DNA of 64,000 bases. Source: Mucilaginibacter dorajii. GTDB lineage: Bacteria; Bacteroidota; Bacteroidia; Sphingobacteriales; Sphingobacteriaceae. The stretch spans positions 1-64,000 of the forward strand of contig NZ_JANTYS010000011.1 in the NCBI RefSeq assembly GCF_024808255.1. The letters run 5' to 3'. The notes under the pieces are model-generated. The model worked only from the letters and a program-made list of their open reading frames with translations, was not told the origin of the DNA and did no database searches. Below are positions 16,746-26,274 of this stretch, piece by piece. Both the position numbers and the translations under genes were made by a program. How positions within the stretch are numbered: the stretch's first letter is position 1; each line of letters begins with the position of its first letter.

Positions 16746-17408
16746 ATGAAGATCACCAAATACCTCCATTCCTGTCTTGTATTTGAGCTTGATGGTTATA
16801 AACTATTGTTCGATCCCGGTAAATTTTCTTTTGCAGAAGGTGAGGTTACCGCGGAGATGTTTAAAGATGTAAATGCGGTTATTATTACACACATCCACCC
16901 TGATCATTACGATGTTAAAATATTAAAAGAGATTTTAACGTTGAGTGGGGCAATTGTAATCACCAACACTCAAATTGGTGCCGATCTTGATAAAGCAGGT
17001 ATTGTTTATACCATATTAGAAGAAGGTACAGCAAATTTCGGCCCTTTTATCCTCAAAGCTTTCCCGGTGGCGCACGAACCCATAATGGACAATCCCTTAC
17101 CGCAAATGACGGGTTTTATCATCAACGACAAAGTATTGCACCCGGTTGATTCCATGGAGGATAAGCTATTGGAATATAAAGGCATCGAGTTGTTGTTAAT
17201 GGTAACAATGGCGCCGTTCGCCAACGAACTTCGTATCTCGGGCTTTGCCGACAGGCTGGAACCCAAACAGATTTTGCCGGTTCATGATGGGTATGCCAAA
17301 GAGTTTTTCATTAAACAGCGCTACACGGCTTACGGCAAACACTTTGACAAACGGGGTATTAAATTTCACGAGATCTATAAAGTAGGCGATGGTATAACTA
17401 TTTCATAG
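16746..17408 (+). CDS. Metallo-beta-lactamase fold hydrolase
   Basis: The 220-residue protein has the metal-binding motif THIHPDHYD, preceded by LLFDPGKF, and a later HDGYAKEF histidine, as in UlaG-like lactonases and other short MBL-fold hydrolases. It should bind one or two metal ions and hydrolyse an unknown ester, lactone or phosphodiester. The family is broad. It is followed 35 bases later by a GNAT gene on the same strand, so they may be co-transcribed. Confidence 0.85.
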   Translation: MKITKYLHSCLVFELDGYKLLFDPGKFSFAEGEVTAEMFKDVNAVIITHIHPDHYDVKILKEILTLSGAIVITNTQIGADLDKAGIVYTILEEGTANFGPFILKAFPVAHEPIMDNPLPQMTGFIINDKVLHPVDSMEDKLLEYKGIELLLMVTMAPFANELRISGFADRLEPKQILPVHDGYAKEFFIKQRYTAYGKHFDKRGIKFHEIYKVGDGITIS

Positions 17409-17443
17409 TTATATATTTACAGCCCACAGTTAAATCACCTAAT

Positions 17444-17893
17444 ATGCAAATCAAGCAGATTTCTATAGTCGACTACCAATTGGTTACCGGTTTGTTTAAC
17501 CAATACAGGGTATTTTACAAACAAGTGTCAGATATTGCCCTTGCTGAAAGCTACATTAAAAACAGGCTTGAGCATAATGAGTCGGTTATTTTTGTGGCAA
17601 TTGATGGTGATGAGCCGGTTGGATTTACCCAACTTTATCCGCTGCTATCATCGGTAAGGGCAACTAAGAACTGGTTATTGAATGACCTGTTTGTTGATGC
17701 TGCCCATCGTAAACAAGGTATTGGAGAAGCTTTACTACAAACAGCATATGATTTTGCCAAAAGCCATGGTGCAACATTTATTGAACTGGAAACCTCGGTT
17801 GATAATTTTACCGCGCAAAGTTTATATGAAGCTACCGGTTTTGTAAGGCAGCCGGCCAACACAACTTCATATTATTATCGTAAGGCTATTTAA
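17444..17893 (+). CDS. GNAT family N-acetyltransferase
   Basis: The 149-residue protein has the GNAT core: a central strand with LNDLFVDAAHR followed by the acetyl-CoA pyrophosphate loop KQGIGEALL, then the FIELETSVDNFTAQSLYEATGF motif B region. It transfers an acetyl group to an unknown amine. It lies 35 bases after the MBL hydrolase gene in the same direction. Confidence 0.9.
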   Translation: MQIKQISIVDYQLVTGLFNQYRVFYKQVSDIALAESYIKNRLEHNESVIFVAIDGDEPVGFTQLYPLLSSVRATKNWLLNDLFVDAAHRKQGIGEALLQTAYDFAKSHGATFIELETSVDNFTAQSLYEATGFVRQPANTTSYYYRKAI

Positions 17894-17907
17894 CTAATTT
17901 GGCATAA

Positions 17908-18010
17908 AATAAAAAAGTCCCCGCTTCTTACGGCGGAGACCTCTATGGAACCAACCTCCTGCTAAGCTGGCCCACATTAACCTTATCACACTTCAAAAGT
18001 GAAGATTAAT
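17908..18010 (-). ncRNA. Candidate small RNA on the minus strand
   Basis: In the gap between the GNAT and HAD genes (both plus), the minus strand ends in a strong intrinsic terminator: GTCTCCGC/GCGGGGAC (17917-17940, one G-U pair) followed by TTTTTTATTTTA. Just upstream in the RNA is a second bulged hairpin in which GGGCCAGC pairs with GTTGGTTCC (about 17950-17980) around a purine-rich loop TTAGCAGGAG. No convergent gene needs this terminator, so a transcript of about 100 bases is likely. The 5' end is a guess and no RNA family was recognised. Confidence 0.45.
17914..17940 (-). terminator. Minus-strand intrinsic terminator
   Basis: An 8-bp G/C-rich stem with loop TTCTTACG (plus-strand reading). 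The U-run is on the minus-strand side only (the plus strand reads AAATAAAAAA before the stem and CTCTATGG after it), so it does not serve the plus-strand GNAT gene. Confidence 0.7.
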
Positions 18011-18086
18011 AATGAAGAAAACATGAACTTCGTTTTCACAGCTTGGGTTAATTTTACATCTTTAGAAAAAACATCATTTACCCTAT

Positions 18087-18719
18087 ATGCTAAAGCCCGA
18101 TAGCCTCATTTTTGACATGGACGGAACCCTTTGGGATGCCGTTGACACTTACGCCAACTCCTGGAACCTCACTTTCGAAAAATTACAAATTCAACGCATC
18201 ATAAACAGGAATGAGTTAGTGGGCTTAATGGGGATGGAAGGTAAAAAACTCACCAAGGTGCTCATGCCCGATTTTGATGACGATAAGGCCCTGGATGTTT
18301 ACCTTGATGTTAATGAAACCCGCCGGCAAATATTGCCAACCAGCGGTGGCAACGTGTACCCTGGCGTTACCGAGGGAATTAAGCGGTTAGCAACAAAATA
18401 TAAGGTGCTTGTTTTAAGCAACTGCGCGATTGGTATCATCCCATTATTTATTAAATGGGCTGGTATTGAGGATGTTGTTACCGATTATATGGCTTACGGC
18501 GAAAACAATATGCCAAAACACCATAATATGCGTTTATTGATGGATAAACATCAGCTTGAAAACCCGGTTTATATTGGCGATACGCAAGGTGACGCTGAGC
18601 AGACACGTATGGCAGGTATACCATTTATATTTGTAAGCTACGGATTTGGCCATACCGGGGATTTTGATCTGAAGTTTGATGATTTTGAATCATTAACGGA
18701 TTATTATATGAGCTTATAA
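18087..18719 (+). CDS. HAD-superfamily phosphatase, phosphoglycolate phosphatase-like
   Basis: The 210-residue protein shows the HAD motifs in order: IFDMDGTLWD (nucleophile Asp10, acid/base Asp12), VLSNC (motif II), a Lys in the middle region, and YIGDTQGDAEQ (motif IV). An alpha-helical cap after motif I marks it as a subfamily I enzyme such as Gph-like phosphatases. It dephosphorylates a small metabolite that cannot be named. Confidence 0.9.
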   Translation: MLKPDSLIFDMDGTLWDAVDTYANSWNLTFEKLQIQRIINRNELVGLMGMEGKKLTKVLMPDFDDDKALDVYLDVNETRRQILPTSGGNVYPGVTEGIKRLATKYKVLVLSNCAIGIIPLFIKWAGIEDVVTDYMAYGENNMPKHHNMRLLMDKHQLENPVYIGDTQGDAEQTRMAGIPFIFVSYGFGHTGDFDLKFDDFESLTDYYMSL

Positions 18720-18748
18720 ACGGGTAGCAAGCCCGGTAAATTTACACA

Positions 18749-19522
18749 ATGCTAAAACGCGGAATATATTTGTTGTTATTTGTGCTGATGACTGGCAATG
18801 CCTATGCCCAACGGGTAAAACTTGATTCTATCCGGTGGATTAATAAGGATCTGGGACATCTTTATTTTTCACGAGGGCACGTTTACTTTAATTTTGTTGG
18901 TTTTGATAAAGAGAAAAAAAACTACGCAGTAGTAAAAGATACCCTGTTGCTAACAGACACCTATACATCCAGCGCTGATAATTTTAAGGTAAAGCACCAC
19001 ATTAACGCGAAGTTCCTGATCAAGGATTTAACCAATAGCAGGCTTTACTTAAAAGCCATCGATTCAAATGCTATAGTATTAGCCGGGCCGGATACTTACC
19101 TGTTCACCAATTTTAAAAATAGTTATGATAAGGATGCAGGGTTCTCTAAAATCCGATTTTTATCATCTACCTGCCACGGTGATTGCCCCCAGTTAGAAAT
19201 TACCGTTTTGGCTAATGGCGATTATCATTTAAGAGGAGGGGAGTATGCCGAACCTTTTAAGGGTGAGTTTACGGGAAAATTATCGCCACGCCAACTTGAT
19301 ACTTTAAATTACTGGGTGAAACATAGCGAGCTCAAAAAAATGTATAACTGGCAGCAAGCTGATACTGTAGCCGACGCGCCAAATTATTATTTCGAGATTG
19401 ATTTTGAAAAAAGCAAAAAGAAATTGAGTATCACCACCAACCAACCGCCGTTAAACATAGCAGATTTGATTGAGTTTATGGTATCATCCTATAAAAAGAT
19501 ACATTTAACACCGGTTAAATAA
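18749..19522 (+). CDS. Secreted protein with DUF6438-like domain
   Basis: The 257-residue protein has a Sec signal peptide ending in AYAQ. Its second half (from about residue 130) contains STCHGDCPQLEITVLANGDYHLRGG, a Cys-x3-Cys strand pair that resembles DUF6438 proteins of Bacteroidota. The two Cys may form a disulfide in the periplasm. Function is unknown. It starts 29 bases after the HAD gene and is convergent with the histidine kinase at 19530, only 7 bases apart. Confidence 0.75.
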   Translation: MLKRGIYLLLFVLMTGNAYAQRVKLDSIRWINKDLGHLYFSRGHVYFNFVGFDKEKKNYAVVKDTLLLTDTYTSSADNFKVKHHINAKFLIKDLTNSRLYLKAIDSNAIVLAGPDTYLFTNFKNSYDKDAGFSKIRFLSSTCHGDCPQLEITVLANGDYHLRGGEYAEPFKGEFTGKLSPRQLDTLNYWVKHSELKKMYNWQQADTVADAPNYYFEIDFEKSKKKLSITTNQPPLNIADLIEFMVSSYKKIHLTPVK

Positions 19523-19529
19523 TATGGTA

Positions 19530-21011
19530 TTAAGCGGGAATACTGAAATAAAATGTAGAACCGCTGCCTTCAATACTTTCTACCCAGATTTTACCGTGGT
19601 GGGAATGAATGATCTCGCTGGATAAATATAAGCCTATACCAAAGCCAGACACATTCCGTATTTTTTCATTATCCGCTCTATAAAAACGCTGAAATACTTT
19701 TTTTTGATCTTTGGGTTTAATGCCAACGCCTTCATCCGTTACAGCTACCCGCAAGCCTTCAGTAGTAAATGTACTGTTTACCAGTATTTTGCTCCCCCTG
19801 GCCGAATACTTAACGGCGTTACTTAAAAAATTATTCAATACCTGGCCAATCTTTCCTCTATCAGCTGTAACATTTAAAACCATCGAACCATCAAAAATTA
19901 CAGTATGGTTATGGTTTGATTGTAAAAGCTCGGCAATACAATCGGCTATTAGCCGGTTCATATCAAACACTTCGGGTTTGGTTTGCAGCTTGCCCGATTC
20001 CAGTTTGGAAAGATCAAGAAAACCATGGATCAGATCGGTCATTTTATTGATCTGCGTATTGGCCTTCGCTAATGCGTTATGAATAAAAGCATCTTCAGAT
20101 GCTTCCAGCTTTTTTGCCAGGAGCTGCACATATGATTTGATTGATGTAAGCGGCGTTTTTAACTCGTGGCTGGCCATTGCAATAAAATCATTTTTCCTGA
20201 TCTCATCACGTTTATTTTCGGTAACGTCAATCACGGTTCCCAGCATTCTTGTTGGTTTACCATCTCTATCAGTTACCAATTTGCCTTTAACACTTATCCA
20301 ATGTATAGAAGAGTTGGGCCAGGCTATCCGTACATCGTAAGCGTAAACTCCTGTTTTTATTGAATCGTTAAAGGCGTTCATCACAGCTGATCTATCTTCT
20401 GGCAATACTTGCGTATTAAATGCTTCTCTTGAAGACAGCATCGTATCTGCCGGATGACCTAATAGTTCAACCAACTGCGGCGAACATAAACTCAGCTCAT
20501 CTTTAAATTCCCAGTCGAAAGTAGCAAAGCCGGTAGCTTCTGCGGCAAGCCTAAGCCGATGCTCACTTTCGGTAGCTTCCTGCCTTGCGTTAACTTCACC
20601 GGTAATCTCCACAATGGTATTTAAAATATACATCTCGTTACCCTCGCCGCAATAAAAAGGCGCGTTACTGCAAGACCAATACCTTATTTTATAATCACCG
20701 GTATCCGGATCGCGGGTGTCATATCGATAAGATGGGATATCGATTTTTTGTTTTGTTTCTACAACTTTGCTGAACGTTTTACGGGCGCCCGTTTCATCGT
20801 TAGGGTCGTGATCATCATCCGGAAAAACCTGGAAAAAACCTTTACCGATAATCAGTTCCCTTGTAGCATTGGTTATGGATAAATAAGCGTCGCTGGCGGC
20901 AACTATAGTAAAACGGGGTGCATCGGCCTTAACCAACAAAGAACCCGGCGATTTTTCAAAAATGATCCTGAAAATTTCGTCGGACAAGGCATTTGGTAGT
21001 TCGGCACACAT
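19530..21011 (-). CDS. PAS-domain sensor histidine kinase, cytoplasmic
   Basis: The 493-residue kinase has no transmembrane helix. Two PAS domains (about 15-130 and 145-265, the second with a PAC-like WISVKGKLV segment) precede a HisKA domain with His282 in MASHELKTPLTSIKSY and an HATPase domain (NNFLSNAVKYS, DEGVGIKP, GFGIGLYLS). PAS1 presumably binds a small ligand or cofactor. It is closely similar in its kinase core to the kinases at 22941 and 28683, suggesting one expanded family. No response regulator is directly adjacent. Confidence 0.93.
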   Translation of the reverse strand: MCAELPNALSDEIFRIIFEKSPGSLLVKADAPRFTIVAASDAYLSITNATRELIIGKGFFQVFPDDDHDPNDETGARKTFSKVVETKQKIDIPSYRYDTRDPDTGDYKIRYWSCSNAPFYCGEGNEMYILNTIVEITGEVNARQEATESEHRLRLAAEATGFATFDWEFKDELSLCSPQLVELLGHPADTMLSSREAFNTQVLPEDRSAVMNAFNDSIKTGVYAYDVRIAWPNSSIHWISVKGKLVTDRDGKPTRMLGTVIDVTENKRDEIRKNDFIAMASHELKTPLTSIKSYVQLLAKKLEASEDAFIHNALAKANTQINKMTDLIHGFLDLSKLESGKLQTKPEVFDMNRLIADCIAELLQSNHNHTVIFDGSMVLNVTADRGKIGQVLNNFLSNAVKYSARGSKILVNSTFTTEGLRVAVTDEGVGIKPKDQKKVFQRFYRADNEKIRNVSGFGIGLYLSSEIIHSHHGKIWVESIEGSGSTFYFSIPA

Positions 21012-21197
21012 TGATGTAGATTTTAGGTATTTAAGCTAAAAGTTATACTTTAAACTTGAAAGAAGTAATATTAGTAATAATATTTTTATTTAATCTGAAA
21101 GAAATGGCAATGATCTATAATTAAACCTGATTTTATTTGAGATATCTTATCGGCTTAATTTTAAGTTTTGTAGTTTTAGATAATTAAAACATCGTAT

Positions 21198-21587
21198 ATG
21201 AAAACCCGTACCCGAATTATTTTATTGTTGGTTGTATTGCTATTGCTTGGCGGCTTCTTTTATTACCGTTTTTACTTTGTTTTTGGCGAAGGCGCCAAAG
21301 CGGGCACAATGAATTATTTTGTTAAAAAAGGTTACCTATTTAAAACATATGAAGGCCGGCTCATACAAAATGGCATCCGTACCCAAACCCAGGGAACTAT
21401 AGCCTCAAATGAATTTATGTTTTCTGTTACCGACGAGAAAGTAGCGCAGCAACTGAATAACAATGCCGGATCATACCTTGAGCTTCACTATAAAGAGTAC
21501 CTGCATACATTACCCTGGAGAGGGGTAAGTGTATTTGTTGTAGATAGTATAATATCTGCTAAACCGTTAAGCCCGGTAACGCCTTAA
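21198..21587 (+). CDS. Conserved membrane-anchored protein of unknown function
   Basis: The 129-residue protein has one N-terminal transmembrane helix (ILLLVVLLLLGGFFYY) followed by a strand-rich soluble part containing KKGYLFKTYEGRL and LHYKEYLHTLPWRG. I recall similar short single-helix proteins as conserved in Bacteroidota, without known function. Its stop codon overlaps the end of the convergent gene at 21584 by four bases. Confidence 0.75.
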   Translation: MKTRTRIILLLVVLLLLGGFFYYRFYFVFGEGAKAGTMNYFVKKGYLFKTYEGRLIQNGIRTQTQGTIASNEFMFSVTDEKVAQQLNNNAGSYLELHYKEYLHTLPWRGVSVFVVDSIISAKPLSPVTP

Positions 21588-21904
21588 AGCTCGTCGGCTT
21601 TACCCGAGTTTGCTTCGCGAATTTTATTTAAATTAAAAACCAGTTTACCGCCTTTGTTATTGGCTTTTATAAGGCCTTTATCAAAAAGGTAGTTCAAAAT
21701 ATCGTCGGCGTTTTTTTGATGAGTTGCGGGGCTTGTGCCGGGCTCAAGCGAACTTAGTTTCCGGGCCACTTCATCAGCCGTGGCCTCTTCAAGGTGGGCA
21801 AGTGCAAACACCACATTGTTTTGTGCACAAGCGCCGGCATCGTACTCGTGCGGTACATGCAGGGGCTTATATTCTTCCAAAAAATCCTGGTCGGCAGTAT
21901 TCAT
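21584..21904 (-). CDS. Small soluble protein, winged-helix-like, function unknown
   Basis: The 106-residue product (ATG at 21904; the frame extends to a TTG at 21913) has a region VVFALAHLEEATADEVARKLSSL ... ADDILNYLFDKGLIKANNKGGKLVFNL. This has the helix-turn-helix and beta-wing look of a small winged-helix domain. That reading is by eye only. It lies 11 bases after the DUF2383 gene and is probably co-transcribed with it. Confidence 0.65.
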   Translation of the reverse strand: MNTADQDFLEEYKPLHVPHEYDAGACAQNNVVFALAHLEEATADEVARKLSSLEPGTSPATHQKNADDILNYLFDKGLIKANNKGGKLVFNLNKIREANSGKADEL

Positions 21905-21915
21905 TTTCCGCAATT

Positions 21916-22386
21916 TTAAACTGTAACAGAATCTCTTAAACCTTTAATAGTGTCATGGGCTGTTTTAAAACCGTTTAATTGCCAGGCCAGCAGGTTTACA
22001 ACTTTATCATCTTCCCAAATCAGTTCTTTATCGTCCTGAGCTTTGCGGTAGTATTTTATAATAATATCTTCACCATATTCGCAATCGCTTAAAATGCCGT
22101 GTTTATCCTTGTTGATAAATGCCGCTTTTAAATTTACCCAGGTATGATAAAATTTGCCGGATAGCGTAGTGCCATCGGCAGGCTGACCGCCCAATACGTG
22201 TATATATTCTTTTAGCTCGGTAACGTAATTTTTGCTTTGATCAATGTGCTCATTAAAAAGCAAAACCAGGTTGGTGTCGTCGGTATCTTCCAATGCCTTT
22301 TGATAGCCTGTTATACGGTTATTATTTATTTTAATCAGATCGTTAAGTGCCGAGATCTGGTGTTGAATATGCTGTAATACTCCCAT
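21916..22386 (-). CDS. PA2169-family four-helix bundle protein (DUF2383)
   Basis: The 156-residue protein is all-helical, beginning with ISALNDLIKINNNRITGYQKALEDTD and later YGEDIIIKYYRKAQDD, the pattern of DUF2383/PA2169 ferritin-like bundles. Such proteins are often stress-linked; a metal site (Glu/His) is possible but unproven. It sits downstream of the receiver protein gene in the same direction. Confidence 0.8.
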   Translation of the reverse strand: MGVLQHIQHQISALNDLIKINNNRITGYQKALEDTDDTNLVLLFNEHIDQSKNYVTELKEYIHVLGGQPADGTTLSGKFYHTWVNLKAAFINKDKHGILSDCEYGEDIIIKYYRKAQDDKELIWEDDKVVNLLAWQLNGFKTAHDTIKGLRDSVTV

Positions 22387-22500
22387 GATGCATTCTTTTT
22401 GAATAGCAACAATGGTTAAGTATTAATGTTTTATTTTTTAAGTATCAGGTAGTTAGTATCTGGTATCAGGATTTTATTATTACTGACAAATAATACCGGT

Positions 22501-22872
22501 TTAGCTGCCAGGTACAAGTAACGAGATCTTTTTGAGCAGCTCATCCATTTCAAAAGGTTTTGCTAAAAAGTCATCGGCACCAGCGGCAATGGCAGAGTCT
22601 TTTACATCGCGACTGGCCGAGATCATGATCACCGGGATATTTTTGGTTGACTCCAGTTGTTTCAACTTTTTACAAATGTCGCGGCCATCTTCGCCACTCA
22701 TCCATATGTCTAACAGCAGCAAATCCGGCAGTTCATCTTTCATATCAAACACCGTAGAACCATCAACTGTTGATGTTACCTCATAGCCCTCAAACTCCAA
22801 CAGTATTTCTATCGCATCTACAATACCCGGATCATCATCGGCTATCATGATCTTTTTATTTTTTTGGTTCAT
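22501..22872 (-). CDS. Stand-alone response regulator receiver domain
   Basis: The 123-residue protein is a single CheY-like domain: acidic pocket ADDDPG (residues 11-16), phospho-acceptor Asp55 in LLLLDIWMSGEDG, the conserved Ser/Thr at VIMISAS and Lys in FLAKPFEMDEL. There is no output domain. It lies 68 bases downstream of the 1000-residue multi-PAS kinase on the same strand and is presumably its partner. Both are divergent from the kai operon. Confidence 0.95.
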   Translation of the reverse strand: MNQKNKKIMIADDDPGIVDAIEILLEFEGYEVTSTVDGSTVFDMKDELPDLLLLDIWMSGEDGRDICKKLKQLESTKNIPVIMISASRDVKDSAIAAGADDFLAKPFEMDELLKKISLLVPGS

Positions 22873-22940
22873 AATTGATATCGGCTTAATAAAGCCGGTA
22901 GTATATAAATAAACTATTTATTGTGCCTAATAAAGCAACC

Positions 22941-25900
22941 TTAACTGCCGTTACCATCTGCCGGTAATGAAAAGCAAAAAGTAGAACCCTTTCCTTCAAT
23001 GCTGTTCACCCACATTTTGCCGCCTTCCCGTTTAATGATCTCCGACGAAATGTATAATCCTAAGCCCAACCCGGGGAAAGTATGTTGTTTATTGCCGCTT
23101 ACACGGTAAAATTGTTCAAAAACCTTGTCTTGTTTGTCTTCGGGAATACCAATCCCAAAATCCTGCACGCAAACTATAGCCTCATTATCTTCTAACTTGG
23201 TGCTTATGATAATCTTATCGGTATGCGGACTATATTTTATAGCATTTGTTATCAAATTGGTAATCACCTGGCTAATACGGTCTTTATCTGAATAAATTTG
23301 ACCGGTTGCGCTAAAATCCGCTATCAATTTATGTTTTTGGGTGGTATGCTGTAAATCGTCTACAGTTTCTTTAATTACCTGGTTAAAATCAAACCAAACC
23401 TTGTTAAACTGCAACCTGCCCGAATTGATCTTGGTAACATCCAATAAATCGCCTATTAAATTGGTTAACCGGTTTACCTGGGCATCCATACGGGTAACCA
23501 TATCGGCTTTTTTGTGTTCGCCTTCTTTAGTTAACATAGCCCCGAGTACCTGCGCATATGCTTTGATGCTGGTAACGGGTGTTTTTAATTCATGACTGGC
23601 AATACCCAAAAAATCATCTTTTTGACGTTGCATCTGTTTCTGCTCATCAATATCAGTATTGGTGCCAAACCATTTGATGATTTTGCCATCATTTATAAAG
23701 GGTAAAGCCTGTGCAAGATGCCATTTATAGATCCCGTTTTTGTCCTCTAACCTAAATTCAAACTGGTAAATATCTCCGGTTTGCAATGAGCTTGTCCATG
23801 TTGCCATGCAGCCTTCCTGATCATCGGGGTGCACCCTGGTTAGCCATGAGGCCCCGGCAACTTCGTCGGCAGGCAAGTTAAAATAATCAACAGCCCGTTT
23901 GTTCACATAATCAAGCGTACCATCTGTACGTGCCGTCCATAACTGCACGGGCATAAAATCGGTAACAAACTCAAATTGGCTTATCTGGTCACTTAATTCT
24001 TCGTTTTTTAACTTTAGTTTTTGTTCGGCAATGGTTAAATCAGTGATATCGGTACATGAGCCAATATATCCGGTAAATCCTCCGTCGGTATTAAATTGAG
24101 GATTACCAATGGCGATGCATGATCTTATTTCACCATCGCCGCGGATTATTCTAAAATCTACCTCATAACTACTTCTGGCTGCAAGATCACTAAGAAATTT
24201 TTCGCCGGCACGTTGTCTGTCTTCAGGTACTATCGCGTTTGTCCACCCTGCGCCAAGATGTTCTTCATAAGGTTTGCCTGTCCAGTCAATCCACGTTTGG
24301 TTAAGGTAAACAATACTACCAAACTCATCAGACATCCAAAGCGCTATGGGCGAGGCATCGGTAATATTTTTCAATAAAGCTTCGCTATCTGTGAGCGCTT
24401 TTTTATCAGCTATCTCGCGTCGTAAATCCCGGGCAACGCTGGCGCGTCCCTGTGGTTTTCCGGTAACGGAATCATATACCAGCATGGTGGTACCCAATAC
24501 AGGGATGGCCTCACCGGTTTCAAAATGTTTATAGTTTATCTCGCCGCTCCATTTACCGTCCCGCATCAGGCTCTTATTGATTTTATTAGCCAGTTTGGCG
24601 GTTTCACCCGGCATAATATACTGGCTGTTGTGGCGCTCTAACTCCTGCTGGCTTTTAATACCAAGCATCATTCTGCCGGCTGCATTTACATAGCTCACGT
24701 TACCATCCAGGTCACTTAAACTCACAAAATCTGAACTATGATCAATAAGCGTGAGTAGTTTATATTGTTCATTATGGGCTATTTTTTCAGGTCGAAGATC
24801 ACGGGCAACGGATGCCATTCCAATGGGCTCACCGGTTAAAGGATCATCTATTCTGAAAGCATTTAAATAAACGGGGATGGGCTGTCCGGTTTGAAAATGG
24901 CGATATCGTACTTCGCCTTTCCAGTTACCTGTTTGCTGTACTGCCAATATCAGTTGATCATCTACAGTATCCTTATCATCTCCATAAAAATAATCAACCC
25001 CTGGCCTCAACGCCGCCCTGGTATCTTCTATGCCAAGAATTCCGTAACCAGCTTTATTGATATAAGTAACATCGCCATTCATGGCTCCAACTGCAATAAC
25101 ATCTGCGGTGCTATCAACAAGGGCAATTAGTTTTTGCTGTTCCTGCCTGTCAAGTTGTTCACGCGTTACATCCTGTACAATACCGGCAAAACGCCATAAT
25201 TCGTTATCCTGATTAAAATATGCCCGTCCTTTGCACCTGATCCAGTGTTTGAGCTTGTCATTGTCATCAATTGTTCTGAACGTAATATCATAGTTACCGC
25301 CTGATTTAAAATCATAAGCGGTAGCTACAGCCTGTTTTAGCCGCTCGGCATCATCCGGATGTACATATTTTAAAAGACCGTCATAAGTGATTTCGGCATC
25401 TTTTGCGTAGCCACAAAGTACCTTACAACGTTCATCCCAAATAACAATTCTTTGCGGTGGGTAAAGGTCCCAGGTGCCAATATCTGCAGCTTCTAAGGTA
25501 AATTGTTTACGCTCCTCGCTTTCTTTTAGCTGCAACCGGGTTGATACCAATTCGGTAACATCGGTAGCTGTATTTAAAACTCCCCATACCTGCCCCTGGC
25601 TATTTTTCATTGGAGTAAATACAAAGTTGAAATAAAAGATCTGGAGCTGGTTATTTACAACAAGGTCAACCCGTGCTTCTGTAGCTTCATAAACGTTGCC
25701 GGTTTGGTAAACATCGTTCAGGATCTTGAAGATCTGCTGCGTTTTTAACTCGGGTAAAACGTCAAAATACGGCCTATTAGTTACTTCATCACCTTTGCCC
25801 CATATTTTAACTATTGATTTGTTGGCTATTTTAATTGTTAACTCCTTGCCAACATATAAACCAACCGGGCTCGGCGACTGCTCAATAAGTGTTTGGAAAA

Positions 25901-25943
25901 TATGCTCGTTATTCAGAAAATCCTGGTCTGTTGAGATATTCAT
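22941..25943 (-). CDS. Large multi-PAS sensor histidine kinase
   Basis: The 1000-residue soluble kinase has six or so successive PAS/PAC units from about residue 10 to 770; the third and fourth resemble each other, with GNWKGEVRYRHFQTGQPIPV and GKWSGEINYKHFETGEAIPV. A HisKA domain follows (His784 in IASHELKTPVTSIKAY), then an HATPase domain (NLITNAIKYSP, DFGIGIP, GLGLGLYIS). It should integrate several signals such as redox, light or small ligands. It faces the kaiC promoter across a 331-base intergenic region, and a single-domain receiver follows it, so it may feed into or read out from the Kai module. A TATATTTA box lies at 25960-25967, 17 bases before the ATG. Confidence 0.95.
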   Translation of the reverse strand: MNISTDQDFLNNEHIFQTLIEQSPSPVGLYVGKELTIKIANKSIVKIWGKGDEVTNRPYFDVLPELKTQQIFKILNDVYQTGNVYEATEARVDLVVNNQLQIFYFNFVFTPMKNSQGQVWGVLNTATDVTELVSTRLQLKESEERKQFTLEAADIGTWDLYPPQRIVIWDERCKVLCGYAKDAEITYDGLLKYVHPDDAERLKQAVATAYDFKSGGNYDITFRTIDDNDKLKHWIRCKGRAYFNQDNELWRFAGIVQDVTREQLDRQEQQKLIALVDSTADVIAVGAMNGDVTYINKAGYGILGIEDTRAALRPGVDYFYGDDKDTVDDQLILAVQQTGNWKGEVRYRHFQTGQPIPVYLNAFRIDDPLTGEPIGMASVARDLRPEKIAHNEQYKLLTLIDHSSDFVSLSDLDGNVSYVNAAGRMMLGIKSQQELERHNSQYIMPGETAKLANKINKSLMRDGKWSGEINYKHFETGEAIPVLGTTMLVYDSVTGKPQGRASVARDLRREIADKKALTDSEALLKNITDASPIALWMSDEFGSIVYLNQTWIDWTGKPYEEHLGAGWTNAIVPEDRQRAGEKFLSDLAARSSYEVDFRIIRGDGEIRSCIAIGNPQFNTDGGFTGYIGSCTDITDLTIAEQKLKLKNEELSDQISQFEFVTDFMPVQLWTARTDGTLDYVNKRAVDYFNLPADEVAGASWLTRVHPDDQEGCMATWTSSLQTGDIYQFEFRLEDKNGIYKWHLAQALPFINDGKIIKWFGTNTDIDEQKQMQRQKDDFLGIASHELKTPVTSIKAYAQVLGAMLTKEGEHKKADMVTRMDAQVNRLTNLIGDLLDVTKINSGRLQFNKVWFDFNQVIKETVDDLQHTTQKHKLIADFSATGQIYSDKDRISQVITNLITNAIKYSPHTDKIIISTKLEDNEAIVCVQDFGIGIPEDKQDKVFEQFYRVSGNKQHTFPGLGLGLYISSEIIKREGGKMWVNSIEGKGSTFCFSLPADGNGS

Positions 25944-26110
25944 CTGAAAGTTAATTACGTAAATATAGGTCTTAAATTGATACGGATACTAACTAAAAAA
26001 CGGGCAATTTGCATGTTTGGTTTTTAGCATAAAGTTTTATTGCCACAATTAACTTTACCACCGGATCTTTTAAATTAATTAAAAAGATAATAAATATATT
26101 ATTTGTTTAT

Positions 26111-26139
26111 TTGTTATTTGAATTTCGGGTCTATATTTA
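26111..26139 (+). promoter_or_regulatory. Promoter candidate for the kai operon
   Basis: A TTG at 26111-26113 and TATATTTA at 26132-26139 are separated by 18 bases, close to the Bacteroidota -33/-7 layout. It would give a 5' leader of about 130 bases before the kaiC ATG. The rest of the 331-base gap (25944-26274) is A/T-rich with no recognised element other than the divergent kinase promoter box. Confidence 0.4.
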
Positions 26140-26274
26140 GTGTTAATTTATTGGCAAGACAAATGTGCTGTTAATCAATTTAATATTAAGATAACCGTAA
26201 TAAATTATTGACAATTAAAACAATTTGGCCCGCAAAACATTATTCACCAATTAAAATTAAAGTAGGCGTTTTAA

